This document shows positions 53,251 to 60,575 of a stretch of DNA of 64,000 bases, piece by piece. A program made the position numbers and the translations under genes. Source of the DNA: Pseudomonas koreensis (GTDB lineage: Bacteria > Pseudomonadota > Gammaproteobacteria > Pseudomonadales > Pseudomonadaceae). The notes beneath the pieces were generated by a model. It saw nothing but the letters and a program-made list of their open reading frames with translations, was not told where the DNA came from and searched no databases. Position 1 is the first letter of the stretch. Each line of letters begins with the position of its first letter. The stretch is taken from assembly GCF_024169245.1 (NCBI RefSeq), contig NZ_JALJWP010000001.1:1985501-2049500 (forward strand). The letters are read 5' to 3'.

Positions 53251-54038
53251 GCGGCGCGGCGCTTGAACCCATGGCGCAATGGCTGTTGCTCGATACCCCG
53301 GACGCGGCACGCGCCCTGCAGACCTTGCGCCAGGGGTTCGCCGATGTGCAGCGTCACCGGTTGTTCGACGGCACCGAATTTCAACCGGTCAGCGAGCACG
53401 GCCCGGTCCTCGTTGACTTGCGCGAAAGTCCGGCATTGACCGCCTTGTGCCTGCGCGACCCGGACACCTGGCGCGGCCTGTTGCTGAGCTGCGAGATACC
53501 GGCGCAGCAGTTGATCAGCCACTTGCAGCGCATGCTCACCGTCTCCTTCGGTTTGAATCACCGAGCCTTGCTCAGCTATTACAACCGCCAGACCGCCAGC
53601 TACTTCTTCGACGCTTGCGACGCCGAGCAACTGAGTCGCTGGCTCGGGCCGATTCGCCAGTTGCGCTGGTTTGGCGGCACCTGGGCCGACCGCGCCATTG
53701 GCAGTCAGGGCTGGCAACAACTGCGTAATCCCGGCTTGCTCGTCGAGCCGCTGGGCGTTGAAGAAAGCCTGACCCGACGCCAGCGCGAACGCCTGCAAAG
53801 CTGCCTGCTGGAGCAACACATCTGGCGCTGGTGCCAGTCTCTGAGCACCGATTACCAGACGATCTCTGTGCATGTGCAACAAGGTCTGGCGCTGGGTTTC
53901 AGCGATCGCGTTGTGCTCGATGGCTGGCTGTGGCTGCGCCTGCTGCACCCGCGCGCCGTGCTGGTTGCGCCGCCGGCCGGTCTGACCCAGCAGGAACGGC
54001 TCGACCATCTACGTCGGCAGTGGGGCGCGGCGGACTGA
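53247..54038 (+). CDS. DUF4123 T6SS adaptor/chaperone
   Basis: 263 residues; the ATG overlaps the vgrG stop (ATGA). DUF4123 proteins (TEC/Tap) load effectors onto a cognate VgrG. Here the aromatic middle section (Leu-Leu-Ser-Tyr-Tyr-Asn-Arg-Gln-Thr-Ala-Ser-Tyr-Phe-Phe-Asp-Ala-Cys) and the conserved Phe-Arg/Tyr-Asp/Trp pattern of the family are visible. An effector gene normally follows, but the next gene is the convergent dinF-like transporter nine bases away. The adaptor therefore has no cargo at this site. Confidence 0.83.
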   Translation: MSGAALEPMAQWLLLDTPDAARALQTLRQGFADVQRHRLFDGTEFQPVSEHGPVLVDLRESPALTALCLRDPDTWRGLLLSCEIPAQQLISHLQRMLTVSFGLNHRALLSYYNRQTASYFFDACDAEQLSRWLGPIRQLRWFGGTWADRAIGSQGWQQLRNPGLLVEPLGVEESLTRRQRERLQSCLLEQHIWRWCQSLSTDYQTISVHVQQGLALGFSDRVVLDGWLWLRLLHPRAVLVAPPAGLTQQERLDHLRRQWGAAD

Positions 54039-54047
54039 CCGTTTCCG

Positions 54048-55397
54048 TCAGTGAGCCTTGCCGCTGAACCAGCCATCGTTGCGTTTCAGCCACAGGGCTT
54101 GCGCGCCAAGGGTCACGCTGCGCAAGACCATGAACAGCAGGAAAGATATCCACAGGCCGTGATTGCCCAGGTCCTGCAATAGCCAGGCGAACGGCAGCAA
54201 CAGCAGCACCGTCAGCAGCATGCCGTTGCGCATTTCCCGGGCGCGGGTGGCGCCGATGAACAGGCCGTCGAGCAGGTAACTCCACACCGCAATCAGCGGC
54301 AGCACGGCGAGATAAGGCAGGTAGACGAACGCCGTGTCGCGCACACTCTGGATGTCGGTCTGCATCTCGATGAACAAGTGTCCGGCCAGCAGAAACAGCA
54401 CGGCGAAGCCGAGGCTGGCAATCAGCGACCAGCCGCCGGCCACCACCAGTGACCGACGCAGTGCCAGGCGATCCCCCGCGCCGATGGCATGCCCGCACAA
54501 GGCTTCAACAGCGTGGGCCAGTCCATCGAGTGCGTGGGCCGTCAGTAGCAGGCCGTTAAGCAGCAGCGCGTTGGCCGCCACGGTCGCATCGCCCAGCCGG
54601 GCACCTTGCACGGTGATCAGGAAAAATACCGATTGCAGGGCGAGGCTGCGGATGAAGATGTCACGGTTGACCGCCAGCAGCGGGCGCCAGCTCTGCCAGA
54701 CTTTCAGCGCCGACCAGATGATCTGCCCCGGATAGGCGCGCAACGCCGTGCGCGTCAGCCACAGGCCGAGCAGGGCGCCGCTCCATTCGGCGATCACCGA
54801 AGCGCGGGCGGAGCCGACCACGCCCCAGTCCAGGCCGATGACAAACCACAGATTGAGGACGATGTTGATCAGGTTGGTGCTCAGCAGAATCGCCAGCGGC
54901 GCCCGCGCGTTCTGCGTGCCGAGGAACCAGCCGACCAGCGCGTACGTCGCCAGCGCTGCGGGCAGGCCGAACAGGCGCGTGTGGAAAAACTCCCGGGTCA
55001 GTTGCTCCAGTTCCGCTGACGGCTGCATGAAGTGCAGCGCCACACCGCTGAGCGGCACACCGAGACAGCCGAGCACGACCGCCAGCCCCATCGCCAGCAA
55101 CAGGCCCTGCAACAGAATCTGGCGCAACGCCGCGCCATCGCTGCGCCCGGCAGCTTGCGCGGCAAAACCGGTGGTGCCCATGCGCAGAAAACCCATCGCC
55201 CAGGCCAGGAACGTGTACAGACTGGCGCCGACCGCTACCGCGCCGAGTTGATGGGCGTGCGGCAGGTGACCGATGACGGTGCTGTCGACCAGCGCCACCA
55301 GCGGCACGGAAATATTGGACAGGATCATCGGCGCGGCAAGCGCCCATACCTTGCGGTGAGTCGGGCGGTCGCGCCAGTCGGTAAGCAGAGAGGACAT
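54048..55397 (-). CDS. dinF: MATE-family transporter, DinF-type
   Basis: 449 residues with about 12 membrane segments. The N-terminus (Ala-Leu-Ala-Ala-Pro-Met-Ile-Leu-Ser-Asn-Ile-Ser-Val-Pro-Leu-Val-Ala-Leu-Val-Asp) and the later Phe-Leu-Arg-Met-Gly-Thr-Thr-Gly-Phe are characteristic of the DinF branch of MATE exporters, which use a proton or sodium gradient. Substrates of this homolog are unknown. No LexA-like site was recognised upstream, so SOS control as in E. coli is not supported. Convergent with the DUF4123 gene. Confidence 0.93.
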   Translation of the reverse strand: MSSLLTDWRDRPTHRKVWALAAPMILSNISVPLVALVDSTVIGHLPHAHQLGAVAVGASLYTFLAWAMGFLRMGTTGFAAQAAGRSDGAALRQILLQGLLLAMGLAVVLGCLGVPLSGVALHFMQPSAELEQLTREFFHTRLFGLPAALATYALVGWFLGTQNARAPLAILLSTNLINIVLNLWFVIGLDWGVVGSARASVIAEWSGALLGLWLTRTALRAYPGQIIWSALKVWQSWRPLLAVNRDIFIRSLALQSVFFLITVQGARLGDATVAANALLLNGLLLTAHALDGLAHAVEALCGHAIGAGDRLALRRSLVVAGGWSLIASLGFAVLFLLAGHLFIEMQTDIQSVRDTAFVYLPYLAVLPLIAVWSYLLDGLFIGATRAREMRNGMLLTVLLLLPFAWLLQDLGNHGLWISFLLFMVLRSVTLGAQALWLKRNDGWFSGKAH

Positions 55398-55444
55398 GCA
55401 GGCTCCTTGGGGGAGCGGGGATTGTAGCGATTAACGCAATTTAC

Positions 55445-55533
55445 TGTAGGAGTGAGCCTGCTCGCGATAGCGCCCGTTCAGTCACACAAGCTTCGAATGA
55501 CATACCGCGATCGCGAGCAGGCTCACTCCTACA
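55445..55533. repeat. REPIN (type B)
   Basis: TGTAGGAGTGAGCCTGCTCGCGAT (left arm) and GATCGCGAGCAGGCTCACTCCTACA (right arm) are complementary and flank a ~40-base spacer. Type B differs from type A by the GTGAGCCTGCTCGCGA core. It lies between dinF and the small membrane protein gene. Confidence 0.92.
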
Positions 55534-55545
55534 GGGGGCGGTGGG

Positions 55546-55839
55546 TTAATGGATGATCCAGCTCAACAACCACAACCCCAGCAGCAACCAGATGATCCCG
55601 GCAATGATCGACGCATTCATGAACGCCCGGATCGCCGACCACAACAGCATCAGGCCAACGATCAGCGCGATGATGCTGATGATCGAGGTGTCCATCCCCA
55701 GCGTCTGCGCCAGGCCGTCGACAAAATTGCCGCCAGCGTTGCTGAGCATGCTGAACAGACCGCTGAGGCCATCGACGATGAAGCGGATGACCGAACCGAG
55801 TGCCTGGCCGAGCCATTCGAAAAAGCTTTCTACACGCAT
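55546..55839 (-). CDS. Small hydrophobic membrane protein
   Basis: 97 residues from the ATG at 55839, with AGGG about 8 bases upstream; the frame is open much further upstream through REPIN B2, which is not coding. Two membrane segments are clear near the C-terminus (about 53-72 and 77-96), preceded by an amphipathic N-terminal part (Arg-Val-Glu-Ser-Phe-Phe-Glu-Trp-Leu-Gly). Conserved small proteins of this kind occur in pseudomonads; function is unknown. Confidence 0.75.
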   Translation of the reverse strand: MRVESFFEWLGQALGSVIRFIVDGLSGLFSMLSNAGGNFVDGLAQTLGMDTSIISIIALIVGLMLLWSAIRAFMNASIIAGIIWLLLGLWLLSWIIH

Positions 55840-55927
55840 GTGTGCATCCCTGATGAAAGAGCTGAGCCTTGGGCCACGAGGAGGGCGTCCGAGTTCCCTG
55901 CATGATAGAAGGTTTGCCCGGATCATG

Positions 55928-56016
55928 TGTGGGAGCGAGCCTGCTCGCGAAGGGGGCGTGTCAGGCAAATCCGGTCTGGATGATCCACCGCCTTCGCGAG
56001 CAGGCTCGCTCCCACA
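55928..56016. repeat. REPIN (type B variant)
   Basis: TGTGGGAGCGAGCCTGCTCGCGAA and TTCGCGAGCAGGCTCGCTCCCACA are exact complements flanking a spacer. Compared with the copy at 55445, the arms carry GGGAGCGAG instead of AGGAGTGAG. It lies between the small membrane protein and the MazG-like gene. Confidence 0.92.
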
Positions 56017-56084
56017 ATTGATCATCTGCGCTGCTTGCCTTCAGCACCCATCCCCCCGAAGCTATGCGTCTTCAGGAGAGCCCG

Positions 56085-56387
56085 ATGAACCTTGTTGAAC
56101 TGACCGAACGCCTGCACGCCATTCGCGACCGCAATGACTGGCGGCAATTTCACAGCCCGAAAAACCTCGCCATGGCCGCCAGCGTGGAAATGGCCGAGCT
56201 GGTGGAAATCTTCCAGTGGCTGACGGAAGACCAGTCGCGCCAGTTGCCGGCGGACAAACTCGCCCATGCCGGGCAGGAAGTCGGCGATATCGTCCTGTAT
56301 CTGTTGCTGCTGTGCAGCGAGTTGGGTCTGGACATGAATGAAGTGGTGCGCGCCAAGCTCGCCGACAGCGAACGGCGGTTCAGCTGA
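56085..56387 (+). CDS. MazG-like nucleotide pyrophosphohydrolase
   Basis: 100 residues from the ATG at 56085 after AGGAGAG. All-alpha NTP-pyrophosphatase with the metal-site pattern Glu-Met-Ala-Glu-Leu-Val-Glu and, 30-40 residues later, Glu-Val-Gly-Asp-Ile-Val-Leu-Tyr (ExxE...ExxD). This single-domain type (RS21-C6/dCTPase-like) probably cleaves non-canonical or surplus dNTPs; the substrate is not defined. The stop overlaps the cmoM start (TGATG), so both are coupled. Confidence 0.9.
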   Translation: MNLVELTERLHAIRDRNDWRQFHSPKNLAMAASVEMAELVEIFQWLTEDQSRQLPADKLAHAGQEVGDIVLYLLLLCSELGLDMNEVVRAKLADSERRFS

Positions 56388-57136
56388 TGAGCGACCGTCA
56401 TTTCGACCAGTTGGCCACGCGCTTCGCCGAAAAAATCTACGGCGGCGCCAAAGGCGCGATTCGCCTCGCGGTATTACAGGCCGATCTGACCGAGGCCTTG
56501 CCGGATCGGCCGCTGCGCGTGCTGGATATCGGCGGGGGCCTGGGGCACATGTCTCTGTGGCTGGCCGAGCGCGGTCATGACGTCACCTTCACCGAGCCCG
56601 CCGAGCCGATGCTCGAAGGTGCGCGTCAGCGTTTTGCCGAGGCCGGACAAAGCGCGACGTTCATTCAGGCGCCATGGCAGGAACTGCCCGGTCAGCTCAC
56701 CGAGCCCTACGATCTGGTGATCTGCCACGCCGTGCTGGAATGGCTCGCCGAGCCCCACGCGATCCTGCCGGTGCTGCATCAGTTGACCGCGCCCGGCGGC
56801 TGGCTGTCGCTGGCGTTCTACAACCGTGATGCGCTGATTTATCGCAATCTGCTCAAAGGCCATTTCAAGAAAATGCGCAAGAACGTCATGGCTGGCGAAA
56901 AGCAGAGCCTGACTCCGCAACAGCCTCTCGATCCACGGGAATTGGCGACGCAACTCGCCGGAATGTGGCAGGTCGAAAGTCAGAGCGGCGTACGGGTATT
57001 TCACGATTACATGCCGGTGGAATTCCAGGCCCGCGCCGAACTGGCGGACTTGCTGGAAATGGAACTCGCGCACCGTCGTCACCCAGGCTTCGCCGGGCTT
57101 GGGCGTTACTTGCACTGGATCTGCCGGCCGATCTGA
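56387..57136 (+). CDS. cmoM: tRNA 5-carboxymethoxyuridine methyltransferase CmoM
   Basis: 249 residues. CmoM (formerly SmtA) methylates cmo5U in the tRNA wobble position. The N-terminus Asp-Arg-His-Phe-Asp-Gln-Leu-Ala-Thr-Arg-Phe-Ala-Glu-Lys-Ile-Tyr-Gly, SAM motif Val-Leu-Asp-Ile-Gly-Gly-Gly-Leu-Gly, His-Ala-Val-Leu-Glu-Trp and Gly-Val-Arg-Val-Phe-His-Asp-Tyr match E. coli CmoM closely. The ATG overlaps the stop of the MazG-like gene. Confidence 0.93.
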   Translation: MSDRHFDQLATRFAEKIYGGAKGAIRLAVLQADLTEALPDRPLRVLDIGGGLGHMSLWLAERGHDVTFTEPAEPMLEGARQRFAEAGQSATFIQAPWQELPGQLTEPYDLVICHAVLEWLAEPHAILPVLHQLTAPGGWLSLAFYNRDALIYRNLLKGHFKKMRKNVMAGEKQSLTPQQPLDPRELATQLAGMWQVESQSGVRVFHDYMPVEFQARAELADLLEMELAHRRHPGFAGLGRYLHWICRPI

Positions 57137-57148
57137 GCGGAGCGCGAC

Positions 57149-57760
57149 ATGAAAGCTCAATGCGGGTTATTGCTGATGTGTCTGGGGTTGGCCGCCTGTC
57201 AGGGCAGCAACCCCTACGTGGCGCAGTCGCGGCCCTTGCCGCCGGCACCGCCGCAAGCTGCCACCACCTTCGACCGCAGCGCCTACCCGGCGCCGCCGCG
57301 TGATTACGGGCGCTACCGCAACTGGGCCTGGCGCAACGGGCAGTTGCCGCCGGGCACGGCGTGGGCCGATTCGGCGCAAGTGGCCGAGGCGGTCAGCAAC
57401 GCCCTCGACCAGCGCGGCTTGCGGCCGATGCGCGACAACCGCCCGGCCGACCTGCTGGTCAGCGCCGATCTGCATCTGGAAACCCGCTTGCGCCAGGTCC
57501 GCGACGATTACGGCTACTACGGCGGATACGGCGGCTATGATCGTTATGGTCGCGGTTACGGCATGTACAACTCCGTTCCGATCGTGCGCACTTATCAGGA
57601 GCAGGTCGTGGTGGTGCGGGTCGATCTGTTCGATGCCGGCAACGGTCAGCCGGTGTGGAGCGCCAGCGCCGAAACCGGCACCCAGGGCAATCAGAGCGAA
57701 CGCGCCGATGCGATTCGCGAGGCTGTGGAAAAAGCCATGGCGGCGTATCCTCCCAGCTGA
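57149..57760 (+). CDS. DUF4136 lipoprotein (first copy)
   Basis: 203 residues. Lipobox Leu-Gly-Leu-Ala-Ala-Cys17 after a hydrophobic signal; Gln18 and Gly19 at +2/+3 suggest outer-membrane sorting. A Pro-rich start of the mature protein is followed by the DUF4136 domain ([10 protein letters not shown] ... Arg-Ala-Asp-Ala-Ile-Arg-Glu-Ala-Val). A Tyr/Gly-rich loop (about 112-140) interrupts it. Role unknown. It begins 12 bases after cmoM. Confidence 0.9.
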   Translation: MKAQCGLLLMCLGLAACQGSNPYVAQSRPLPPAPPQAATTFDRSAYPAPPRDYGRYRNWAWRNGQLPPGTAWADSAQVAEAVSNALDQRGLRPMRDNRPADLLVSADLHLETRLRQVRDDYGYYGGYGGYDRYGRGYGMYNSVPIVRTYQEQVVVVRVDLFDAGNGQPVWSASAETGTQGNQSERADAIREAVEKAMAAYPPS

Positions 57761-57801
57761 CTTGGTGTCAGCAGGTTCATGTCTTCACCCGGAGAAAAAC
57801 C

Positions 57802-58359
57802 ATGTTCCGCCGTCTCGCTCTACTCGCTTTTGCCGCGCTGCTCAGTGCCTGCGCTGCCAACCAGGTCAATCACGACTTCGACGCCAGCCGCGACTTTGCC
57901 GCTTATCGCAGCTGGAGCTGGAAAGATCCGGCCCTGCAATACCGCCCCGATGATCCGCGCATCAAGAGTGACCTGACCGAACAGCGCATCCGCCAGGCGG
58001 TGTCCGATCAACTCGATCAGCGCGGTTTGCGCCCGGCGGCTGGCGGCGGCAAGGGTGATCTGAATGTGCAGACCTACCTGATCGTCGAGGATCGGCAGCA
58101 GCAGGTGACGACCAATTACGGCGGCGGTTGGGGCGGACCGTGGAACGGCTACTGGGGCGCGCCGATGTACAACGAAACGCGCAACATCACCTACAAGGTC
58201 GCGACCATTCAGATCGACCTGCTCGACGGCAAGGACGGCAAACTGGTCTGGCGCGGCAGCGATGAACAGATGCTCAGCAGCCGCCCGAATCCGGCGGATC
58301 GCAGCAATGCCATTCGCGAGACCGTGGCGCGGATTCTGGCGAACTATCCACCGCGTTGA
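57802..58359 (+). CDS. DUF4136 lipoprotein (second copy)
   Basis: 185 residues from the ATG at 57802 after GGAG. Lipobox Leu-Leu-Ser-Ala-Cys17. The DUF4136 domain is colinear with the previous gene: [18 protein letters not shown], a Gly/Trp-rich loop (about 112-130) and a final Asn-Ala-Ile-Arg-Glu-Thr-Val. The pair looks like a tandem duplication with different aromatic loops. Function unknown. Confidence 0.9.
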   Translation: MFRRLALLAFAALLSACAANQVNHDFDASRDFAAYRSWSWKDPALQYRPDDPRIKSDLTEQRIRQAVSDQLDQRGLRPAAGGGKGDLNVQTYLIVEDRQQQVTTNYGGGWGGPWNGYWGAPMYNETRNITYKVATIQIDLLDGKDGKLVWRGSDEQMLSSRPNPADRSNAIRETVARILANYPPR

Positions 58360-58395
58360 ATGAACGGCCCTTTTCCCGCCCAGACGCAAATTCCC

Positions 58396-58473
58396 TGTAG
58401 GAGCTGCCGAAGGCCGCGATCCTTTGATCTTGCCTCTGAAAATCAAAAGATCGCAGCCTTCGGCAGCTCCTAC
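58396..58473. repeat. REPIN (type A)
   Basis: TGTAGGAGCTGCCGAAGGCCGCGATCCTTTGATC and GATCGCAGCCTTCGGCAGCTCCTACG. The left arm has diverged slightly (GGCC for GGCT, CCTTTG for TTTTTG-type). It lies between the lipoprotein gene and tadG. Confidence 0.9.
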
Positions 58474-58571
58474 GGTGATTTGCCATGCAGGAGCGCATTG
58501 CCAGCAGCCGCGTCTACACTCACTGTCACCAACGCAGGTAGCTCGGCACTGCGCCGGCACAGGAGTGCGCC

Positions 58572-60575
58572 ATGTCGCGAGGATCGCAATGCAACGGCCC
58601 GGCCCGGCAACGCGGGGCGATCGGCTTGATGGCGGCTGCCACTCTGAGTCTGGCGCTGGTGATGATGTTGCTGGTGGTCGACAGCGGTCGCCTGTACATG
58701 GAACAGCGCAAATTGCAGCGGGTGGTTGATACCGCCGCCCTCGAAGCGGTCAGTCGCGGCGGCAATTGCCTGCCCGGGCTGACCGCCGCCAGTTATGCCG
58801 GGCAAAGTGCGCTGCGCAATGGTTACGTGGTGGACGCCGCCAATACACTCGCGACCACCTGCGGCACGCTGGCCACCGCTGCCAGCGGTTTGCGCAGTTT
58901 CACCGTCGATGCCACACAAGCGGCTGCGGTGAAAGTCACCGCCAGCCGCACGGTCACCACCAGTTTTGCCGGCGGTGTGCAGGCGCTGTTCAGCGCCACG
59001 CCGGTCAGCCTCAACACCACACTCAATGCTTCGGCAGTTGCCGCCAAACCGCAGCCGACCGTCGCCCAACTGAATATTCGCAGCACCCTCGCCAGCATCG
59101 ACACGGCGCAGTCGAACATCCTCAATCCGCTGTTTTCCGGGCTGCTCGGCGGCAACGTCAACCTCACGGCGTTGGGCTGGGACGGTTTGCTGCATACCGA
59201 CATCAACCTGCTCAGATACCTCGATCAACTGGCGATCAACCTCAACGTCGGCGCCGGCAACTACACGCAGTTGCTCAACACCCAGGCAACAGTGACGCAA
59301 CTGATTCAGGCAGCGGCGACGGTGGTGCAACTCAACGGCGCGACCGCGCAAGTGATCACCGCGCTGGGGCAGTTGCAGGTCGCCGCGATCAACGCGGCGC
59401 CGGTCAGACTGGGCGAGATCCTGCAATTGCAAACCGGCACAACGGCGGCGGGACTGGATGCCAATCTGCAATTGCTGCAACTGGTGCAAGGCGTGGTGCA
59501 ACTGGCCAACAGCAAGAGCGCGGTGGCGGCGACCCTGCCGGTCAATGTGCTGGGGCTGGCCGGTGTCACGGTGCGGGTGAAGGTGATCGAGCCGCCGCAG
59601 TTCTCGGCGATTGGCGACCCGGCGCGGGCCAAGGCCGATCCATTGGGATCCGATCGGATTTATGTACGCACTGCGCAGGTGCGCACGCTGTTGTCGGTGA
59701 ATTTGCCGGTGCTGAACGGGGTGACCGGGTTGACCAATGCAGTCCTCGGCCTGGTCGGTACGTTGACGCCGACACTCAATGCATTGCTGAGCCTGAACCT
59801 GGTGGACACGCTCAACTCAGTGCTCTGCCTGTTGGGTGCCGGTTGCGAACAGCTCGATCCGAAACTGCTGCCGTCGCCGCAAATCGATATCGCCCTGGAT
59901 GCCGGCGGGGCGAAAAGCTATGTCACCGATTACCGCTGCCCGACCGGCGATACCGACAGCAAAAGCCTGACTGCCGCCACCACGACTTCTCTGGCTGATC
60001 TCAAACTCGGCAGGATCGATCCCGTCGCGGCGTTCTCTTCAGTCGCCGAACCAACGGTGGCGCCGTTGCCGCTGGTCGATCTCGGCATCATCACCTGCCA
60101 CAGGATCCTCGGCATCGGCATCGGCAGTTGCGATGCCGCCTCCCGCGTCCAGTACGGCGCTGGCGGCATCGCCCTAAAACTCGACACCAGCGTCGCGCAA
60201 ACCACGCAGAACCTGCTGTTCTCCAGTACCACGCCCTTCGCCACCCCGGCCAATCTAAAACTGCCGCCGAGTCTGCTGCCCGCCGCGCCGACCAGCAACA
60301 TCGTCGGCAGTCTGGCGAACACCCTGTCCGGCATCAACCTGATCGTTTACAAACCCGTCGGCAGCAATCCGCTGGGCGCCATCGTCACGGGCGTCGCCTC
60401 TTTGATCAGCGATGTCACCAACCGGCTGTTGCCGGTGGTCACCGGGTTGATCAGCCCCTTGCTCGACCCGCTGCTGAACAATCTGCTCCAAGGCCTGGGC
60501 ATCAATCTGATGAACACCGAGGTGGGCGCCAACATGACCTGCGGGCAGACCGGCAAGGCTTATCTGGTGATCTGA
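58572..60575 (+). CDS. tadG: TadG-like protein of the Flp/Tad pilus system
   Basis: 667 residues. TadG-type proteins are bitopic pseudopilin-like or envelope proteins of the tight-adherence pilus locus. A basic start (Arg-Gln-Arg-Gly-Ala-Ile-Gly-Leu-Met-Ala) is followed by one membrane helix (about 17-37) and the pseudopilin-like Asp-Ser-Gly-Arg-Leu-Tyr-Met-Glu-Gln-Arg-Lys-Leu-Gln. A long extracytoplasmic part rich in Leu/Asn/Thr/Ala repeats follows, with five or six Cys. No VWA motif was seen. The 3-prime end overlaps the convergent pprA-like gene by 16 bases. Confidence 0.85.
   Translation: MSRGSQCNGPARQRGAIGLMAAATLSLALVMMLLVVDSGRLYMEQRKLQRVVDTAALEAVSRGGNCLPGLTAASYAGQSALRNGYVVDAANTLATTCGTLATAASGLRSFTVDATQAAAVKVTASRTVTTSFAGGVQALFSATPVSLNTTLNASAVAAKPQPTVAQLNIRSTLASIDTAQSNILNPLFSGLLGGNVNLTALGWDGLLHTDINLLRYLDQLAINLNVGAGNYTQLLNTQATVTQLIQAAATVVQLNGATAQVITALGQLQVAAINAAPVRLGEILQLQTGTTAAGLDANLQLLQLVQGVVQLANSKSAVAATLPVNVLGLAGVTVRVKVIEPPQFSAIGDPARAKADPLGSDRIYVRTAQVRTLLSVNLPVLNGVTGLTNAVLGLVGTLTPTLNALLSLNLVDTLNSVLCLLGAGCEQLDPKLLPSPQIDIALDAGGAKSYVTDYRCPTGDTDSKSLTAATTTSLADLKLGRIDPVAAFSSVAEPTVAPLPLVDLGIITCHRILGIGIGSCDAASRVQYGAGGIALKLDTSVAQTTQNLLFSSTTPFATPANLKLPPSLLPAAPTSNIVGSLANTLSGINLIVYKPVGSNPLGAIVTGVASLISDVTNRLLPVVTGLISPLLDPLLNNLLQGLGINLMNTEVGANMTCGQTGKAYLVI

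Noticed and set aside
27990..58473. Repeated palindromes as CRISPR or transposon ends
   Set aside because: Copies are isolated inverted pairs with REP consensus, without regularly spaced direct repeats, spacers or cas genes, and no transposase gene lies near them.
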